Assembly (NCBI RefSeq): GCF_000364165.2
Contig: NZ_CP097810.1
Span: forward strand, 2,420,130 to 2,484,129
Direction of reading: 5' to 3'
DNA from: Clostridium sp. MD294
GTDB taxonomy: Bacteria > Bacillota > Clostridia > Lachnospirales > Anaerotignaceae
DNA length: 64,000 bases
Shown here in pieces: positions 15,280 through 24,999 of this stretch (the stretch's first letter is position 1; each line of letters starts with the position of its first letter). The translations under genes were made by a program, and so were the position numbers. The notes under the pieces were generated by a model. That model saw nothing but the letters and a program-made list of their open reading frames with translations. It was not told the origin of the DNA and did not search any database.

Positions 15280-17829
15280 TTATATACCTCCCAGCAGTTT
15301 TTTAAACTCTGCAAGTCCAAGCATATCATATTCATTACCTTCAATATCATCAATCATTTTTGCAAGAGTTGCTTCAGTATCTGCAATTTGTTTTTCTATT
15401 TCAGCAAATGTCGTTTCATATTTTTTAGCAATAGCATCAAGTTTTGATACCAGCTCATTTACAATACTATCAGGCAGTTTCATAATATTATGAATAAGCG
15501 ATTTTACCCATTTTTCTTTTAGAAGCTCAATCACCTGTTCATCAGAAAGTTCTTCTATTGTTTTTTTTGTTTTATTTTCAAGCAGTATAATTTCTTTTTT
15601 AATTGTAGCTTTCAGTTCTTTTTCCTCAGTATTAAGATCTAACACTTTATTTAGTTTTTGTTTTGTTTCTGGTTCAATGTCATCTGATTTCAATACTTTT
15701 TTAATCTCTGAATTTATAAAACCGTCCTCACTTACATAGCTACCTTCTTTTTCTTCTTCTGTAAGAGAATTAAACAGCTCCTCATATTCAGAAGCAATTT
15801 CTGTAACACGGTTTTCTTTTGATTTCAACGCATTTTTATCATCTATAAGAAGTGTATTTTGAATTAAATCAAAAGGCATAATTCGACCTATCCAACCCTC
15901 CTGCACTTCTTGCTCTTTTCCATTCTTTTTTTTCAAAACTATATTAGGGTCAACTTTTTTTGTCGCTTCAAAGCCCTCTGTTTGTATAATTTCCAAATCA
16001 ACAGCAATTTTTGTCCATTCATCGTCAAGTAATTGATACACTTCATATTTATCAACTAACGGAATATTTTTTAAACGCTCGAATATATTTGCTGAAAACA
16101 TATCTTCTGCTTTAGAAATATTTAGAGTATTCATATTGTCAATAAGTTCATGATATAAATAATCATCAAAACCTAAAAAAGTAGCTCTATAGTTTTGTTC
16201 AAATAATAAAACATCTTGTTGTTGTTTTATGACTTTTTTTACATCATCAACTATTAAATTACAATAATCAGAAGATATGTTTTCAAATAATGTAGTTCTC
16301 AATTTTGGGAATGCACTCCAATATGCCTTAAGTTCATCTATTTCAGAAAGTGGAAGCCCACCAAACATAGAAGCATATATGTCCCAAGACTCAGCAGCTT
16401 CAGATGAGTCAACATATCTTGGAATATTCAAATTATAATTATTTTTTCTTATTTCATCTCTACTAACAACTTTTGAGAACTTTTCAACACTTTTACGTTG
16501 TGTTACTACATCTACTATTTTCTTAATATCAGAAGCACGAAGTTTATTATTTTTTCCTACTTTTACAAAACCTTTTGAAGCATCAACAATAATAATATCT
16601 GTATTGAAACGCTTCTGTTTTAATACTATAATAACAGTCGGAATACCTGTTCCAAAAAATATATTCGCTGGCAAACCAATAATAGCATCGATATGGTTTT
16701 GTTCAATAAGGCCTTTACGAATTTCGCCTTCTTCACCACCACGAAACAATACACCATGTGGGAGAACAATTGTCATAATACCATCACTCTTAATATGAAA
16801 AAGGTCATGTAACAAAAAAGCATAATCAGCTTTTCCTTTTGGTGCAAGTCCAAAACGAGCATATCGAGGGTCAGTTTCTTTATCTGTGGCATTCCAAACC
16901 TGAGAATAGGGCGGATTTGATACTACTGCATCTACATATAATGGGTCATAAGTACCCACTGGGTCATTTTCATCAAAATATGGCCAATCGTCTTCTAATG
17001 TATCCCCATTACGAGTTACAATATTGTCCGGTAAAATGCCTCTCATAACCAAATTCATTCTGGTAAGGTTATATGTATTTTGTTTTAATTCTTGAGCATA
17101 GTATTTTATGTTATTTTCATTTTCTATAAATTTCGCTACACTTTTACCAATATTAATAAGTAACGAACCTGAGCCACTTGTAGGGTCATATATTTTTATT
17201 TCTGTTCTATCTTTTAAATGGTCAGCTACAATCTCAGACATAAGTAATGAAACTTCATGAGGAGTATAAAACTCTCCTGCTTTTTTTCCTGCATTCGCTG
17301 CAAACATACTAATAAGATATTCATATATAAAACCAATAATATCATAGTCTTGTTTTCCGTCCATTGGAATGTCTTTAATTAAATAAATAAGGTCCCTAAT
17401 TGCTTTTGATTGAGAAGCAGAACTATCTCCTAATTTGGATAATCCAGTTTGCAAAGTATCAAATACTCCATCAAATACTTTTTTGTGTGTAACGTTAATG
17501 AAACGATTAAAAGCAGAAAGAGCATCGCGAACATCTTGAACACTAAAATCTTTCCCTTTTATAAGCCAAGTAGAAAACAAATTTTCATAAGAAATAAAAT
17601 AACCTAAATTTTTTTGAACACTTTCAACTATTTCAGTATCTTCCTCTACTAGTTCAGTAATATATTCATCTGTCCAATCATTTTCTTTAAGATACTTCAC
17701 TTCTTTTTCTGAAAGAAATTTATAAAATATAAAACCTAAAATGTAATCTTTGTAATCATTTGCTTCTATTTTAGAACGCATTTTATTTGCAGACTCCCAA
17801 ATTTTTGCTGCTAGCTGTTGTTTATTCAT
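15280..17829 (-). CDS. hsdM: Type I restriction-modification system, M (adenine methyltransferase) subunit
   Basis: 849 residues. The N-terminal HsdM helical domain covers about 1-150. The N6-adenine methyltransferase domain has motif I DPTSGSG at 215-221 and catalytic NPPY at 305-308. A long C-terminal extension of roughly 350 residues is charged and predicted helical (many E/K runs around 690-830). Common HsdM proteins are about 500 residues, so this is the long variant; the extension probably makes coiled-coil contact with HsdS or HsdR (inference). It is first in the M-S-S-S-R locus. ATG preceded by GGAGGG. Confidence 0.93.
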   Translation of the reverse strand: MNKQQLAAKIWESANKMRSKIEANDYKDYILGFIFYKFLSEKEVKYLKENDWTDEYITELVEEDTEIVESVQKNLGYFISYENLFSTWLIKGKDFSVQDVRDALSAFNRFINVTHKKVFDGVFDTLQTGLSKLGDSSASQSKAIRDLIYLIKDIPMDGKQDYDIIGFIYEYLISMFAANAGKKAGEFYTPHEVSLLMSEIVADHLKDRTEIKIYDPTSGSGSLLINIGKSVAKFIENENNIKYYAQELKQNTYNLTRMNLVMRGILPDNIVTRNGDTLEDDWPYFDENDPVGTYDPLYVDAVVSNPPYSQVWNATDKETDPRYARFGLAPKGKADYAFLLHDLFHIKSDGIMTIVLPHGVLFRGGEEGEIRKGLIEQNHIDAIIGLPANIFFGTGIPTVIIVLKQKRFNTDIIIVDASKGFVKVGKNNKLRASDIKKIVDVVTQRKSVEKFSKVVSRDEIRKNNYNLNIPRYVDSSEAAESWDIYASMFGGLPLSEIDELKAYWSAFPKLRTTLFENISSDYCNLIVDDVKKVIKQQQDVLLFEQNYRATFLGFDDYLYHELIDNMNTLNISKAEDMFSANIFERLKNIPLVDKYEVYQLLDDEWTKIAVDLEIIQTEGFEATKKVDPNIVLKKKNGKEQEVQEGWIGRIMPFDLIQNTLLIDDKNALKSKENRVTEIASEYEELFNSLTEEEKEGSYVSEDGFINSEIKKVLKSDDIEPETKQKLNKVLDLNTEEKELKATIKKEIILLENKTKKTIEELSDEQVIELLKEKWVKSLIHNIMKLPDSIVNELVSKLDAIAKKYETTFAEIEKQIADTEATLAKMIDDIEGNEYDMLGLAEFKKLLGGI

Positions 17830-17938
17830 AATTTCCCTCCGATTATATCCATATTATTTATTTTATTCAATTTATTTATACTATGCTAATTGACGTATAC
17901 TAATATTTCTAAATCTTTTTTTAAATATAAGTGTAATC

Positions 17939-17966
17939 AGTATAGCACAAAAATTAGAAAATTCAA
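17939..17966 (-). promoter_or_regulatory. Candidate promoter of the hsd locus
   Basis: Minus-strand TTGAAT (17961-17966), 16 bases, TATACT (17939-17944), about 110 bases upstream of hsdM. The rest of the gene-free stretch from 17967 to 18486 is very AT-rich with no supportable gene. A hairpin with a T run (about 18283-18317, AACACT/AGTGTT) is the only other structure. Confidence 0.4.
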
Positions 17967-18487
17967 TATAAGTTCTATATTTCAAATAAAAGCATAGAGG
18001 TACAATTATACTAATTTATCTCCTATCATTTTAATAGGTTTTTTACAAAAAGAAAAACAAAAAAAGTTATTCTACAATTCTTTTTAATTCAAAAAATGGA
18101 AATCTAATAATAAAAAGTTCTTTTTACAGAGATTAGAAATAATATCAAAAGTATTCAAGTATACTAAAAAGTATCTCTGAATAAATGGATTATAGTGTTT
18201 CTACAGTGAATAAAATTAGTAAGAGAGTAAAAGAAAAGATTATGAAAGTTTTGTAAATATAGTAAAAATCATATTTGTTATGTAAAAAACACTTCTGAAA
18301 TATAAGGAGTGTTTTTTTATTATTTTATGCTGTTGTCTGACTTCATGGAAAGGTGATGTATAAATATAATATAAAATTGTATAAATATGAAAAAGGAGGT
18401 TGACTTGCATCTGACTTGCATAATTTTTGATATATAACGATGATTATGATAAATTATGTATATTTTGAAAGTAAAAAGAGAAAACAA

Positions 18488-18530
18488 AAAAGTGCTGCAA
18501 CACTTAAAAACGTTGAGTTTACAGCACTTT
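18488..18530 (-). terminator. Terminator downstream of tRNA-Pro
   Basis: A 10-bp stem AAAAGTGCTG/CAGCACTTTT, with T residues following on the minus strand, lies just past the tRNA 3' end. Confidence 0.6.
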
Positions 18531-18538
18531 TGAAGCAG

Positions 18539-18612
18539 TCGAGGCGACAAGATTTGAACTTGCGACCTCTACATCCCTAATGTAGCGCTCTACCAAGCTG
18601 AGCCACGCCTCG
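18539..18612 (-). tRNA. tRNA-Pro with anticodon AGG
   Basis: A 74-base cloverleaf on the minus strand. The acceptor stem is CGAGGCG/CGCCTCG with discriminator A, and the first base is C as is typical of bacterial tRNA-Pro. The anticodon stem CTACA/TGTAG closes the loop TTAGGGA, giving AGG; the T-stem is GCAAG/CTTGT. The CCA end is not encoded. An A34 anticodon for proline is uncommon in bacteria, where TGG, GGG or CGG are usual. Confidence 0.9.
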
Positions 18613-18657
18613 ACGACTTTTACATTTTACTAAAAAAAAAATATTTTGTCAATATAT

Positions 18658-18693
18658 TTAAAAAAATACTCCCTTATAAAAAAGGGAGTATTT
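18658..18693 (-). terminator. Terminator of the penicillin-binding protein gene
   Basis: An 11-bp stem AATACTCCCTT/AAGGGAGTATT directly after the stop codon at 18698, with a T run on the minus strand. Confidence 0.8.
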
Positions 18694-18697
18694 TTTA

Positions 18698-21600
18698 TTA
18701 TTCTGAACCAATAGGTGCCATAGAGTCAATACCAACAATAGGAGCAGGTTCCGGTTCTGGCTCAGCTACTGGAGGAGGAGGCTCAGGTATTATTGGTTCT
18801 GGTACAGATGGTGTTGTAGTAGTACTATTATCAGGCACTGTATTATTCGTAGTATTGTTATTAGTATTATTATTGTTATCATTTTCGTTGTTATTTTCAG
18901 TGTTATTTTGCTCTGGATAATCACCACCAATAGGAATATCAGAGTCTGGTTTTGGAGGTTGTTTCACAAATCCTGGATTACTAGCACTGTGTACAGTACA
19001 AGTACTATGAATATCAATATCTACTTTACCATCAGCCCCTGTTGCTTTATTCACAATATCGCCTGTTTCAGGGTCAACAGCCAATACAACACTTGTTGCT
19101 CTACAGTGAGAATTTGCTAATTTTCCAGTAGATAAATCTACAGAATAACTTTTGTGATAATTGCACGCTTCTGTAGAAGAACCAAAATCAGAAGCACACA
19201 AATCAGAGCCAATAGCATTACCATAATAATCTCTGCTACAAATGGACTGTGGTACCATTCCTGATGCAGAGCAAAAACTTCTAGATACAATACCGTCAGG
19301 ACGTGAAAATCCTGTATCTTCTTTTCCTTCATGTATTCTTGACATAATTTCTTTCCAGATTTTTAAATGTACTGTACCACTATTTGTCATTGTTTTTGGA
19401 TTATCATATCCTAACCATATTGCACCACAATAGTATGGTGTATATCCTGCAAACATCAGGTCTTTATCATCTGTAGTAGTACCTGTTTTTCCTGCGACAC
19501 TCATGCCCGGTATTGCTGCAGCTGTACCTGTTGCATAATACTGACGACGTACTACAACATCTTTCATCATATCAGTAAGTAAATATGCTGTTGTTTCTTT
19601 TAATACTCTTACTGGTTCGTCTTTATTTTCCAAAAATACATTACCATCATGGTCATAAATAGTAGTATAAAATTTAGGTTCATAATGTAATCCACCATTA
19701 GCAATAGCAGAATATGCTCCTGTTAATTCTAATACAGAAATACCATCTGTAATACCGCCTAATGCAAGTGCTGCACCTTTATCACTAAAAATTTGGCCAT
19801 TTCTTTCTTCTTCATCTACTAAAGAAGTAAAACCAAAGTTTTCCAAATATTCATAAGATTTGTCATAACCCACCTGCATGAGTGCTTTAACAGCTAATAT
19901 ATTCATAGAACGAGTGACGCCTTCTCTTACTGTAGTAGCACCTCTATATTTTTTATCCCAGTTTTGGAATTCTTTTTCACCAACTTTTAAAGGTGCATCA
20001 ATAATAATAGAACCAGGCATTAATAATCCCATATCTATCGCAGGAGCATAGGCAGATAAAATTTTAAAGCAAGAACCAGGTTGACGTAATGCTTGTGTTG
20101 CTCTATTAAATACTGTATCACCTTGTTTTTGACCTCTACCACCTATCAACGCTTTAATTTCGCCATTATGATAGTCCATAATCACCATTGCAGATTGTAA
20201 AGATGATGACATAGATAATTTTTCTGCTACCATTTGATGTGCAGCATCTTCATATTTTGCTTTTACTTCCGCTGCAAAAGCCTGTGCTTCTTCTTCAGAA
20301 TTTACTGTTTTTGTTTCATAATAATGACTTTGTTTTTCTGTTTCTGTATCCATAATGGAAATAGTATATGTTGCCTCTATTGTATTATCAGAAGAAGGGA
20401 AAAAAGAGTCATCTTGATAAACTTCTTCCATAATACCTTGCATATTCATATCCACTGTAGCATTGATTTTCAAACCACCACTATAAATTTTGTCATATGC
20501 CTGTGCTTTTGTCATACCCTTTTCATTTTGCAAATCACTTGCAATTTGTTCAATTAAAGCATCTACAAAATAACTATGTTTCGCTTCGCCGCTGACTTCT
20601 TCCGTAATACTTCCTACTAATTTTGAATAAATGTCTTCTGCTTTAGCCTGTGTATATTCTCCATCAGAAATATAACCCAGTTCTAACATTTTATCTAATA
20701 CAGTAATTTGACGTTTTTTGTTTTCTTCTGGATTACTAATAGGAGAATAACGAGAAGGATTTTTTGTAATACCAGCAATACAAGCAGACTCTGCTAATGT
20801 CAAATCACTAACTTCTTTTCCAAAATAAAATTTAGAAGCAGATTGTACACCATTTAAACCATGATTTAATGCTATAGTGTTAAGATATAATTCTAAAATA
20901 TAGTCCTTTGCTTTTTCTTTTGAGCCGAGTGTTTTTTCTAAATCTTTTTCAAATATTACTGCTAAATATTGCTCTTTTATTTTTCTTTGTATTTTCTTCT
21001 CATTTGTCAGCACTTCATTTTTAATAAGCTGCTGTGTTAATGTAGAAGCACCTTGTTCAAAACTTTTACTTTTGATATTAGTAATCATTGCTCTTGCCAT
21101 ACCTCTTATGTCAATACCACTATGCTGATAAAATCTTTCGTCCTCAATAGCAATTACAGCTCTACGTAAATTGACAGGTATTGTTTCTAATTTTGCATAT
21201 TCTCTGTTTTCTTTTCCGTGCAAACTGTCAATTTCATTTCCTGCACTATCATAAATAAATGAAGTATAAGACTCTGGTACAACATCGGCAACATTTATAT
21301 TGTCTGTACCCTCTATAATACCCATAACCATACCCAGTGCTGCACCACCTATAGCAAAACAAAGTATCATACCTGTAATAAATAAAAATTTAAATATTTT
21401 ACCTATAATACTTTTTTTCTTTTTTCTTTTTCTCCTTCTGTTTTGTTGAGGACGTTGCTGCATTTGAGAACGTTGTTGTGAAGACGGAGGACGCTGTCCT
21501 GTAGTTTGTCTTTGTCCAGAAGGTTGTCTTTGTGTTGACATCATTTGTCTTTGCGGCGGATATTGTGACCTTTGTGTTGTATTTGGCGGCATTTGTCCCA

Positions 21601-21787
21601 TTTGCCTTTGCCCTGTTGGTTGTCTTTGAGATATATTACTATAATAGTTATTATATGGTTTTTGTCCTGTATTGTAAGAATAAGAAGCATTTTGACCCAT
21701 ATAATGAGATTGCCCTTGTTGAGGACGGCGTTGCTGTGTGGGACGCTGTTGCCTTGATGGATATTGTGTGTTTTTTGGTTCGTCCAT
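18698..21787 (-). CDS. ponA: Class A penicillin-binding protein (PBP1A type)
   Basis: 1029 residues. A cytoplasmic Q/R/P-rich low-complexity tail (about 1-115) and a basic patch (RRRKRKKKKS) precede one membrane anchor (131-159). The GT51 glycosyltransferase follows, with catalytic E215 in IEDERFYQHSG and QGASTLTQQL. The transpeptidase has S572 in SCFK, SMN in RSMNILAVK, and KTG in AGKTGTTTDD. The C-terminal tail is rich in Asn/Thr and then Pro/Glu, probably in the wall. It polymerises and cross-links peptidoglycan. The protein is longer than the roughly 700-900 residues of many class A PBPs because of both tails. It diverges from yunB. Confidence 0.93.
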   Translation of the reverse strand: MDEPKNTQYPSRQQRPTQQRRPQQGQSHYMGQNASYSYNTGQKPYNNYYSNISQRQPTGQRQMGQMPPNTTQRSQYPPQRQMMSTQRQPSGQRQTTGQRPPSSQQRSQMQQRPQQNRRRKRKKKKSIIGKIFKFLFITGMILCFAIGGAALGMVMGIIEGTDNINVADVVPESYTSFIYDSAGNEIDSLHGKENREYAKLETIPVNLRRAVIAIEDERFYQHSGIDIRGMARAMITNIKSKSFEQGASTLTQQLIKNEVLTNEKKIQRKIKEQYLAVIFEKDLEKTLGSKEKAKDYILELYLNTIALNHGLNGVQSASKFYFGKEVSDLTLAESACIAGITKNPSRYSPISNPEENKKRQITVLDKMLELGYISDGEYTQAKAEDIYSKLVGSITEEVSGEAKHSYFVDALIEQIASDLQNEKGMTKAQAYDKIYSGGLKINATVDMNMQGIMEEVYQDDSFFPSSDNTIEATYTISIMDTETEKQSHYYETKTVNSEEEAQAFAAEVKAKYEDAAHQMVAEKLSMSSSLQSAMVIMDYHNGEIKALIGGRGQKQGDTVFNRATQALRQPGSCFKILSAYAPAIDMGLLMPGSIIIDAPLKVGEKEFQNWDKKYRGATTVREGVTRSMNILAVKALMQVGYDKSYEYLENFGFTSLVDEEERNGQIFSDKGAALALGGITDGISVLELTGAYSAIANGGLHYEPKFYTTIYDHDGNVFLENKDEPVRVLKETTAYLLTDMMKDVVVRRQYYATGTAAAIPGMSVAGKTGTTTDDKDLMFAGYTPYYCGAIWLGYDNPKTMTNSGTVHLKIWKEIMSRIHEGKEDTGFSRPDGIVSRSFCSASGMVPQSICSRDYYGNAIGSDLCASDFGSSTEACNYHKSYSVDLSTGKLANSHCRATSVVLAVDPETGDIVNKATGADGKVDIDIHSTCTVHSASNPGFVKQPPKPDSDIPIGGDYPEQNNTENNNENDNNNNTNNNTTNNTVPDNSTTTTPSVPEPIIPEPPPPVAEPEPEPAPIVGIDSMAPIGSE

Positions 21788-22016
21788 GTTCCAAAAACCT
21801 CCCTCATATGAACTGATTATAACAGATATACTCCATTTTAGAAAGGTTTTTCTCTTACAAATTTATTACTTTTATTAATTATTTGAAAAAAAAGCCTTTT
21901 TTTGTATTATTTTTGTACGTTTTCATCTATTGTTTTTGTAATACTTCTCTTTTTTAACACAATACATAAATAAAAGGAACAATTTTTAAAATGTCTTTTT
22001 GTAGGAGTGATACAAA

Positions 22017-22646
22017 TTGAAAAAAAATAAAAGAGTACACCGTTTTATGAAACTATTTCTATTGTTTTTGGTACTTACTTCTATCATATTTACGATATTG
22101 ATATTGTATGATACTAAAATTTTTAAAACAGTTGTAGAAATTTCGCACATACAATCTAAATCAACAGCAAATACTATTATAGACAAAGCAGTCCAAAATA
22201 CCATAAAAGAATTGAACATTACTTCTTCTGATTTTTTTATAGAAAAACAGCAAGACAATACAGCAGTTTCTGTTAATACTATACTTATAAACACATTCTG
22301 TAGTAGCGTAAGTATAGCAATTACGCAAGGTATGGAAAAAATAGCAGAAGAACATATTTCTATTCCCATAGGAGTCATTACTGGTATAGAAATGTTTTCT
22401 AATGTAGGGCCAAATATTCCTTTTTATATCAAACCTATGGGAATAGCTTCTGTAGATTATGAAACTTCATTTTCAGCAGAGGGCATCAATCAAACTAATT
22501 TTAAAATATGGTTAAATGTTCGCATGGACATTAGAATTGTAAATCCTCTCAGAAGTGAAACAATGTCTGTAAGCAGAAAAATAATGCTTGTAGATACCAT
22601 TATAAATGGTACTGTACCAGAAAGATATATGACTTTAGGGAATTGA
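22017..22646 (+). CDS. yunB: Sporulation protein YunB family
   Basis: 209 residues from a TTG start at 22017, chosen for the AGGAG nine bases upstream. One N-terminal membrane segment (about 14-30) precedes an extracytoplasmic domain with NTIIDKAVQNTIKEL, the central GMEKIAEEHISIPIGVITG block and GPNIPFYIKPMG. This pattern is that of YunB, which in Bacillus is made in the mother cell and needed for normal sporulation. It supports a spore-forming host. The gene is divergent from the PBP gene and followed by an unrelated gene with its own ribosome-binding site. Confidence 0.85.
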   Translation: MKKNKRVHRFMKLFLLFLVLTSIIFTILILYDTKIFKTVVEISHIQSKSTANTIIDKAVQNTIKELNITSSDFFIEKQQDNTAVSVNTILINTFCSSVSIAITQGMEKIAEEHISIPIGVITGIEMFSNVGPNIPFYIKPMGIASVDYETSFSAEGINQTNFKIWLNVRMDIRIVNPLRSETMSVSRKIMLVDTIINGTVPERYMTLGN

Positions 22647-22733
22647 AATTTGTTTATATTGCTGTTACAATAGTATTTAATGCAACATAATAGCAAAAAT
22701 TATCATTTTTTAGTATTTAGGAGGTTTTATATT

Positions 22734-23261
22734 ATGGAAAAAACATTACGTGTTTTTTTAGAGGAATTAGGAAGTTATTGTTATGACCATGGTGACTACA
22801 ATGTAATTAAAAATACAAATAAAACAGAAGAAGTTAAAAAATTTGTAGATTGTTATATTAAAGGAGTAGAAGTCATTAAAAATGGAGAAAATGGTCAACC
22901 ATTATTTGTAAAAGGTAAAGCAAATGAAGATAAAGGTTCTACTGGAGAAGAAAAACTATTTTTTCACGGCTATCAACTTTACGATATGACAGGACAGACA
23001 GGAGAATGGGTTTTAGCAACATTTGCTTCTAAACAAGAACTAGAAAAACATATTTTAAGTGAAGGTGGCTATTTGAATATTTATTGCACAGAAATGCTTG
23101 TATTTTTAGATGGTGTGTTGCAGCCATTTGAAGTACAATTTTTTGGAGATAATCAAAAATATATTTCCATTGACAAAGACTTATTTGATGAAGAATTAGA
23201 CATAAAAGGTATGCAAAATAGAATTTCTGTAAAATGGCTTCCTTTGGAAGTAGAAGAATAA
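22734..23261 (+). CDS. Conserved-looking cytosolic protein of unknown function
   Basis: 175 residues from the ATG at 22734, chosen because AGGAGG lies eight bases upstream; an in-frame ATG at 22680 has no such site. The protein is acidic, has no signal peptide or membrane segment, and appears to be a single compact alpha/beta domain (FHGYQLYDMTGQTGEWVLATF, TEMLVFLDGVLQPFEVQFFG). I do not recognise the family. A terminator follows. Confidence 0.75.
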   Translation: MEKTLRVFLEELGSYCYDHGDYNVIKNTNKTEEVKKFVDCYIKGVEVIKNGENGQPLFVKGKANEDKGSTGEEKLFFHGYQLYDMTGQTGEWVLATFASKQELEKHILSEGGYLNIYCTEMLVFLDGVLQPFEVQFFGDNQKYISIDKDLFDEELDIKGMQNRISVKWLPLEVEE

Positions 23262-23310
23262 AATGTAGTAAAATAATGATAGAGAAAACATTTCAGATTT
23301 GCTATTTTAG

Positions 23311-23345
23311 AAAAGGACATATAGTATAATATGTCCTTTTTTTAA
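23311..23345 (+). terminator. Intrinsic terminator
   Basis: Stem AAAGGACATAT/ATATGTCCTTT followed by a T run, after the unknown gene ending at 23261. Confidence 0.8.
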
Positions 23346-23416
23346 TTGGGTATAGAAAAATAAGGTACATTATAGTATCATTACTATAAATACAATATAA
23401 TAAAGGTGGTAATGTT

Positions 23417-23773
23417 ATGGTAGTATTAAATTGTATTTCTATACTATTTTATATTGATTATATGATATATATCACAAAAGACATACTTTACAATTTTAAT
23501 AACAGACTTCCTTTACAATATAAAAAAAATCATATTCGTTTGATACTATTTATAGTAGGATATTCTATTGCTTCTATTCAAATCAAAACAATTTTATTTA
23601 TTATTTTGATTTTATATGTCTTTTTATTGTGCTTTTACATAAACAAAAAAAGTAAACAACAACAAATACAACATTTATATATTAATGAAATAAAACATTT
23701 GATAATAATTTCTGTTATAATGAGTATGTTATTTATTATATTCTACCATATTTTTCACAATATTCTATCGTAA
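23417..23773 (+). CDS. Small hydrophobic membrane protein, unknown
   Basis: 118 residues with about four predicted membrane helices and a basic cytoplasmic stretch (NKKSKQQQIQ). The ATG has AAAGGTGG upstream. No family recognised. It converges on the two DUF4157-AHH genes and ends at a shared bidirectional terminator. A small membrane protein beside toxin genes can be an immunity protein, but its opposite orientation makes that only a weak possibility. Confidence 0.6.
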   Translation: MVVLNCISILFYIDYMIYITKDILYNFNNRLPLQYKKNHIRLILFIVGYSIASIQIKTILFIILILYVFLLCFYINKKSKQQQIQHLYINEIKHLIIISVIMSMLFIIFYHIFHNILS

Positions 23774-23802
23774 AAAAAGAGGTGTAATACACCTCTTTTT
23801 TT
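23773..23802. terminator. Bidirectional terminator
   Basis: A/T-flanked perfect stem AGAGGTGT/ACACCTCT with a three-base loop, between two convergent genes. Confidence 0.85.
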
Positions 23803-23805
23803 ATG

Positions 23806-24999
23806 TTAATTAGAAAATCCCCTTAGTCGCTTTCCAATTTGAAGACCTAAACCTTTTTCTTTGTATAAATCTCTAATAATATATTGCTCTCCTACAACAC
23901 TCAATATATAATCTTTTTCTTGGTCATCTAGGCATTCTTCTGCACCACTTTCATATAATCTTTCTAATTCTCTTTGCTCAAAATTAGTTAATTGAAACCT
24001 TTGTTCATTATATCGGCGATTTGGATATTTTTCCTGAAATTCCTCTAACTCTTGCATTAAATTTTGCTGCTTTGTTTCTAAGCTTCTCATTTTTACAAAA
24101 TCAAGCATAGCTTTCAATCCGACTTCTGTATAATACTTTTGTATATCATCAATATGTGTTACATTTTGTACATCAAAATCTTGTATTATTTCTCTAAAAT
24201 AATTTGCTATATTTTTTGCATAGTCCAAATCTAATACAATATTTACTATGTTTTCGTCACTAATATATTCTGCTACTGTATTGGTATAATTACTGTGGCT
24301 GCCACGATGTTCAGGTAGGCGTTTTCCTCTAGTTCGATTTTGATAATAGGTAGGTAAAGCAATACCATTCCATGCTTTGTCAAATTCTTCTAAATCTATT
24401 ATTTCAGTTCTCTGTAATGCCTCTTTTATTATTTCTATAGGAATAATATGATGTGCTTGTGTGCCTTCTGGTGCATTAATATTTTTTGCTAATGTTTGAG
24501 AGTCAAACATACATTGTGTAACTTCTGTTGTTACACCACTATTATTTTTTGTTCTAATATAGCCATTATCTGCTTCTTTTTCTAATATTGCATTATTATT
24601 TACACTAACACCATTTATTTTCATAGTAGGTTTCACAATACCTTGTTTTTGTTGCACTACATGTACTAATTCATGTGCTAAATGTTTTTCTTGTCCTGAT
24701 GCAATATAAATGTTTGTACCTTGTGTATATGCCAATGCTTGTAGCTGTGCTGGTTTATCAGAATGATAATGTACTTTGACATCATTCATAGATAAGCCAG
24801 AACGATTTTCTATATTTTGTTTTAAATCATTTGGTATACCTGTATCATTTTTCTTTTTTTGTATCATAACAGGCATAGTAGCATAATGTTGTGGTGTTTT
24901 ATATTCTTTTTGTGGTAAAATAGTTTCTTTTTTTTGAGAAACAGTATTTTTATACTCTTTTTGTGACAAAAACATACTATCACCCCTTTTAAATATCAT
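23806..24999 (-). CDS. DUF4157 (eCIS-type) protein with AHH/HNH nuclease-like domain, paralogue B
   Basis: 397 residues. A DUF4157-like domain spans about 55-145: KVHYHSDKPAQLQALAYTQG, a metalloprotease-like H109-E-L-V-H113, then QQKQG and LEKEAD near 139-144. It is followed by an HNH/ENDO VII-type module with A182-H-H, AWNGIALP and HRGSHSNY. The C-terminus (about 290-397) is helical and ends IGKRLRG. DUF4157 marks proteins linked to extracellular contractile injection systems and other toxin families; AHH domains are toxin nucleases. No signal peptide is present. It overlaps the upstream paralogue by one base at a TAATG stop-start; an alternative ATG at 24975 also has a ribosome-binding site. 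No structural injection-system gene is in the window. Confidence 0.8.
   Translation of the reverse strand: MIFKRGDSMFLSQKEYKNTVSQKKETILPQKEYKTPQHYATMPVMIQKKKNDTGIPNDLKQNIENRSGLSMNDVKVHYHSDKPAQLQALAYTQGTNIYIASGQEKHLAHELVHVVQQKQGIVKPTMKINGVSVNNNAILEKEADNGYIRTKNNSGVTTEVTQCMFDSQTLAKNINAPEGTQAHHIIPIEIIKEALQRTEIIDLEEFDKAWNGIALPTYYQNRTRGKRLPEHRGSHSNYTNTVAEYISDENIVNIVLDLDYAKNIANYFREIIQDFDVQNVTHIDDIQKYYTEVGLKAMLDFVKMRSLETKQQNLMQELEEFQEKYPNRRYNEQRFQLTNFEQRELERLYESGAEECLDDQEKDYILSVVGEQYIIRDLYKEKGLGLQIGKRLRGFSN

Noticed and set aside
14019-15353. A 444-residue start for the first hsdS that overlaps hsdM by 74 bases
   Set aside because: GTG at 15278 has GGGAGG in place and gives the same N-terminus as the two other hsdS genes.
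11430-17829. Invertible (shufflon-type) hsdS phase switch
   Set aside because: All three hsdS genes and their repeats are in the same orientation and no recombinase gene is adjacent; only direct-repeat recombination is supported.
18320-18550. A 76-codon open frame near tRNA-Pro
   Set aside because: Overlaps the terminator and the tRNA, has no ribosome-binding site and reads as random cysteine/phenylalanine-rich sequence.
21532-21816. Plus-strand open frames opposite the PBP N-terminus
   Set aside because: They are by-products of the Q/P/R-rich repeat codons read on the other strand.
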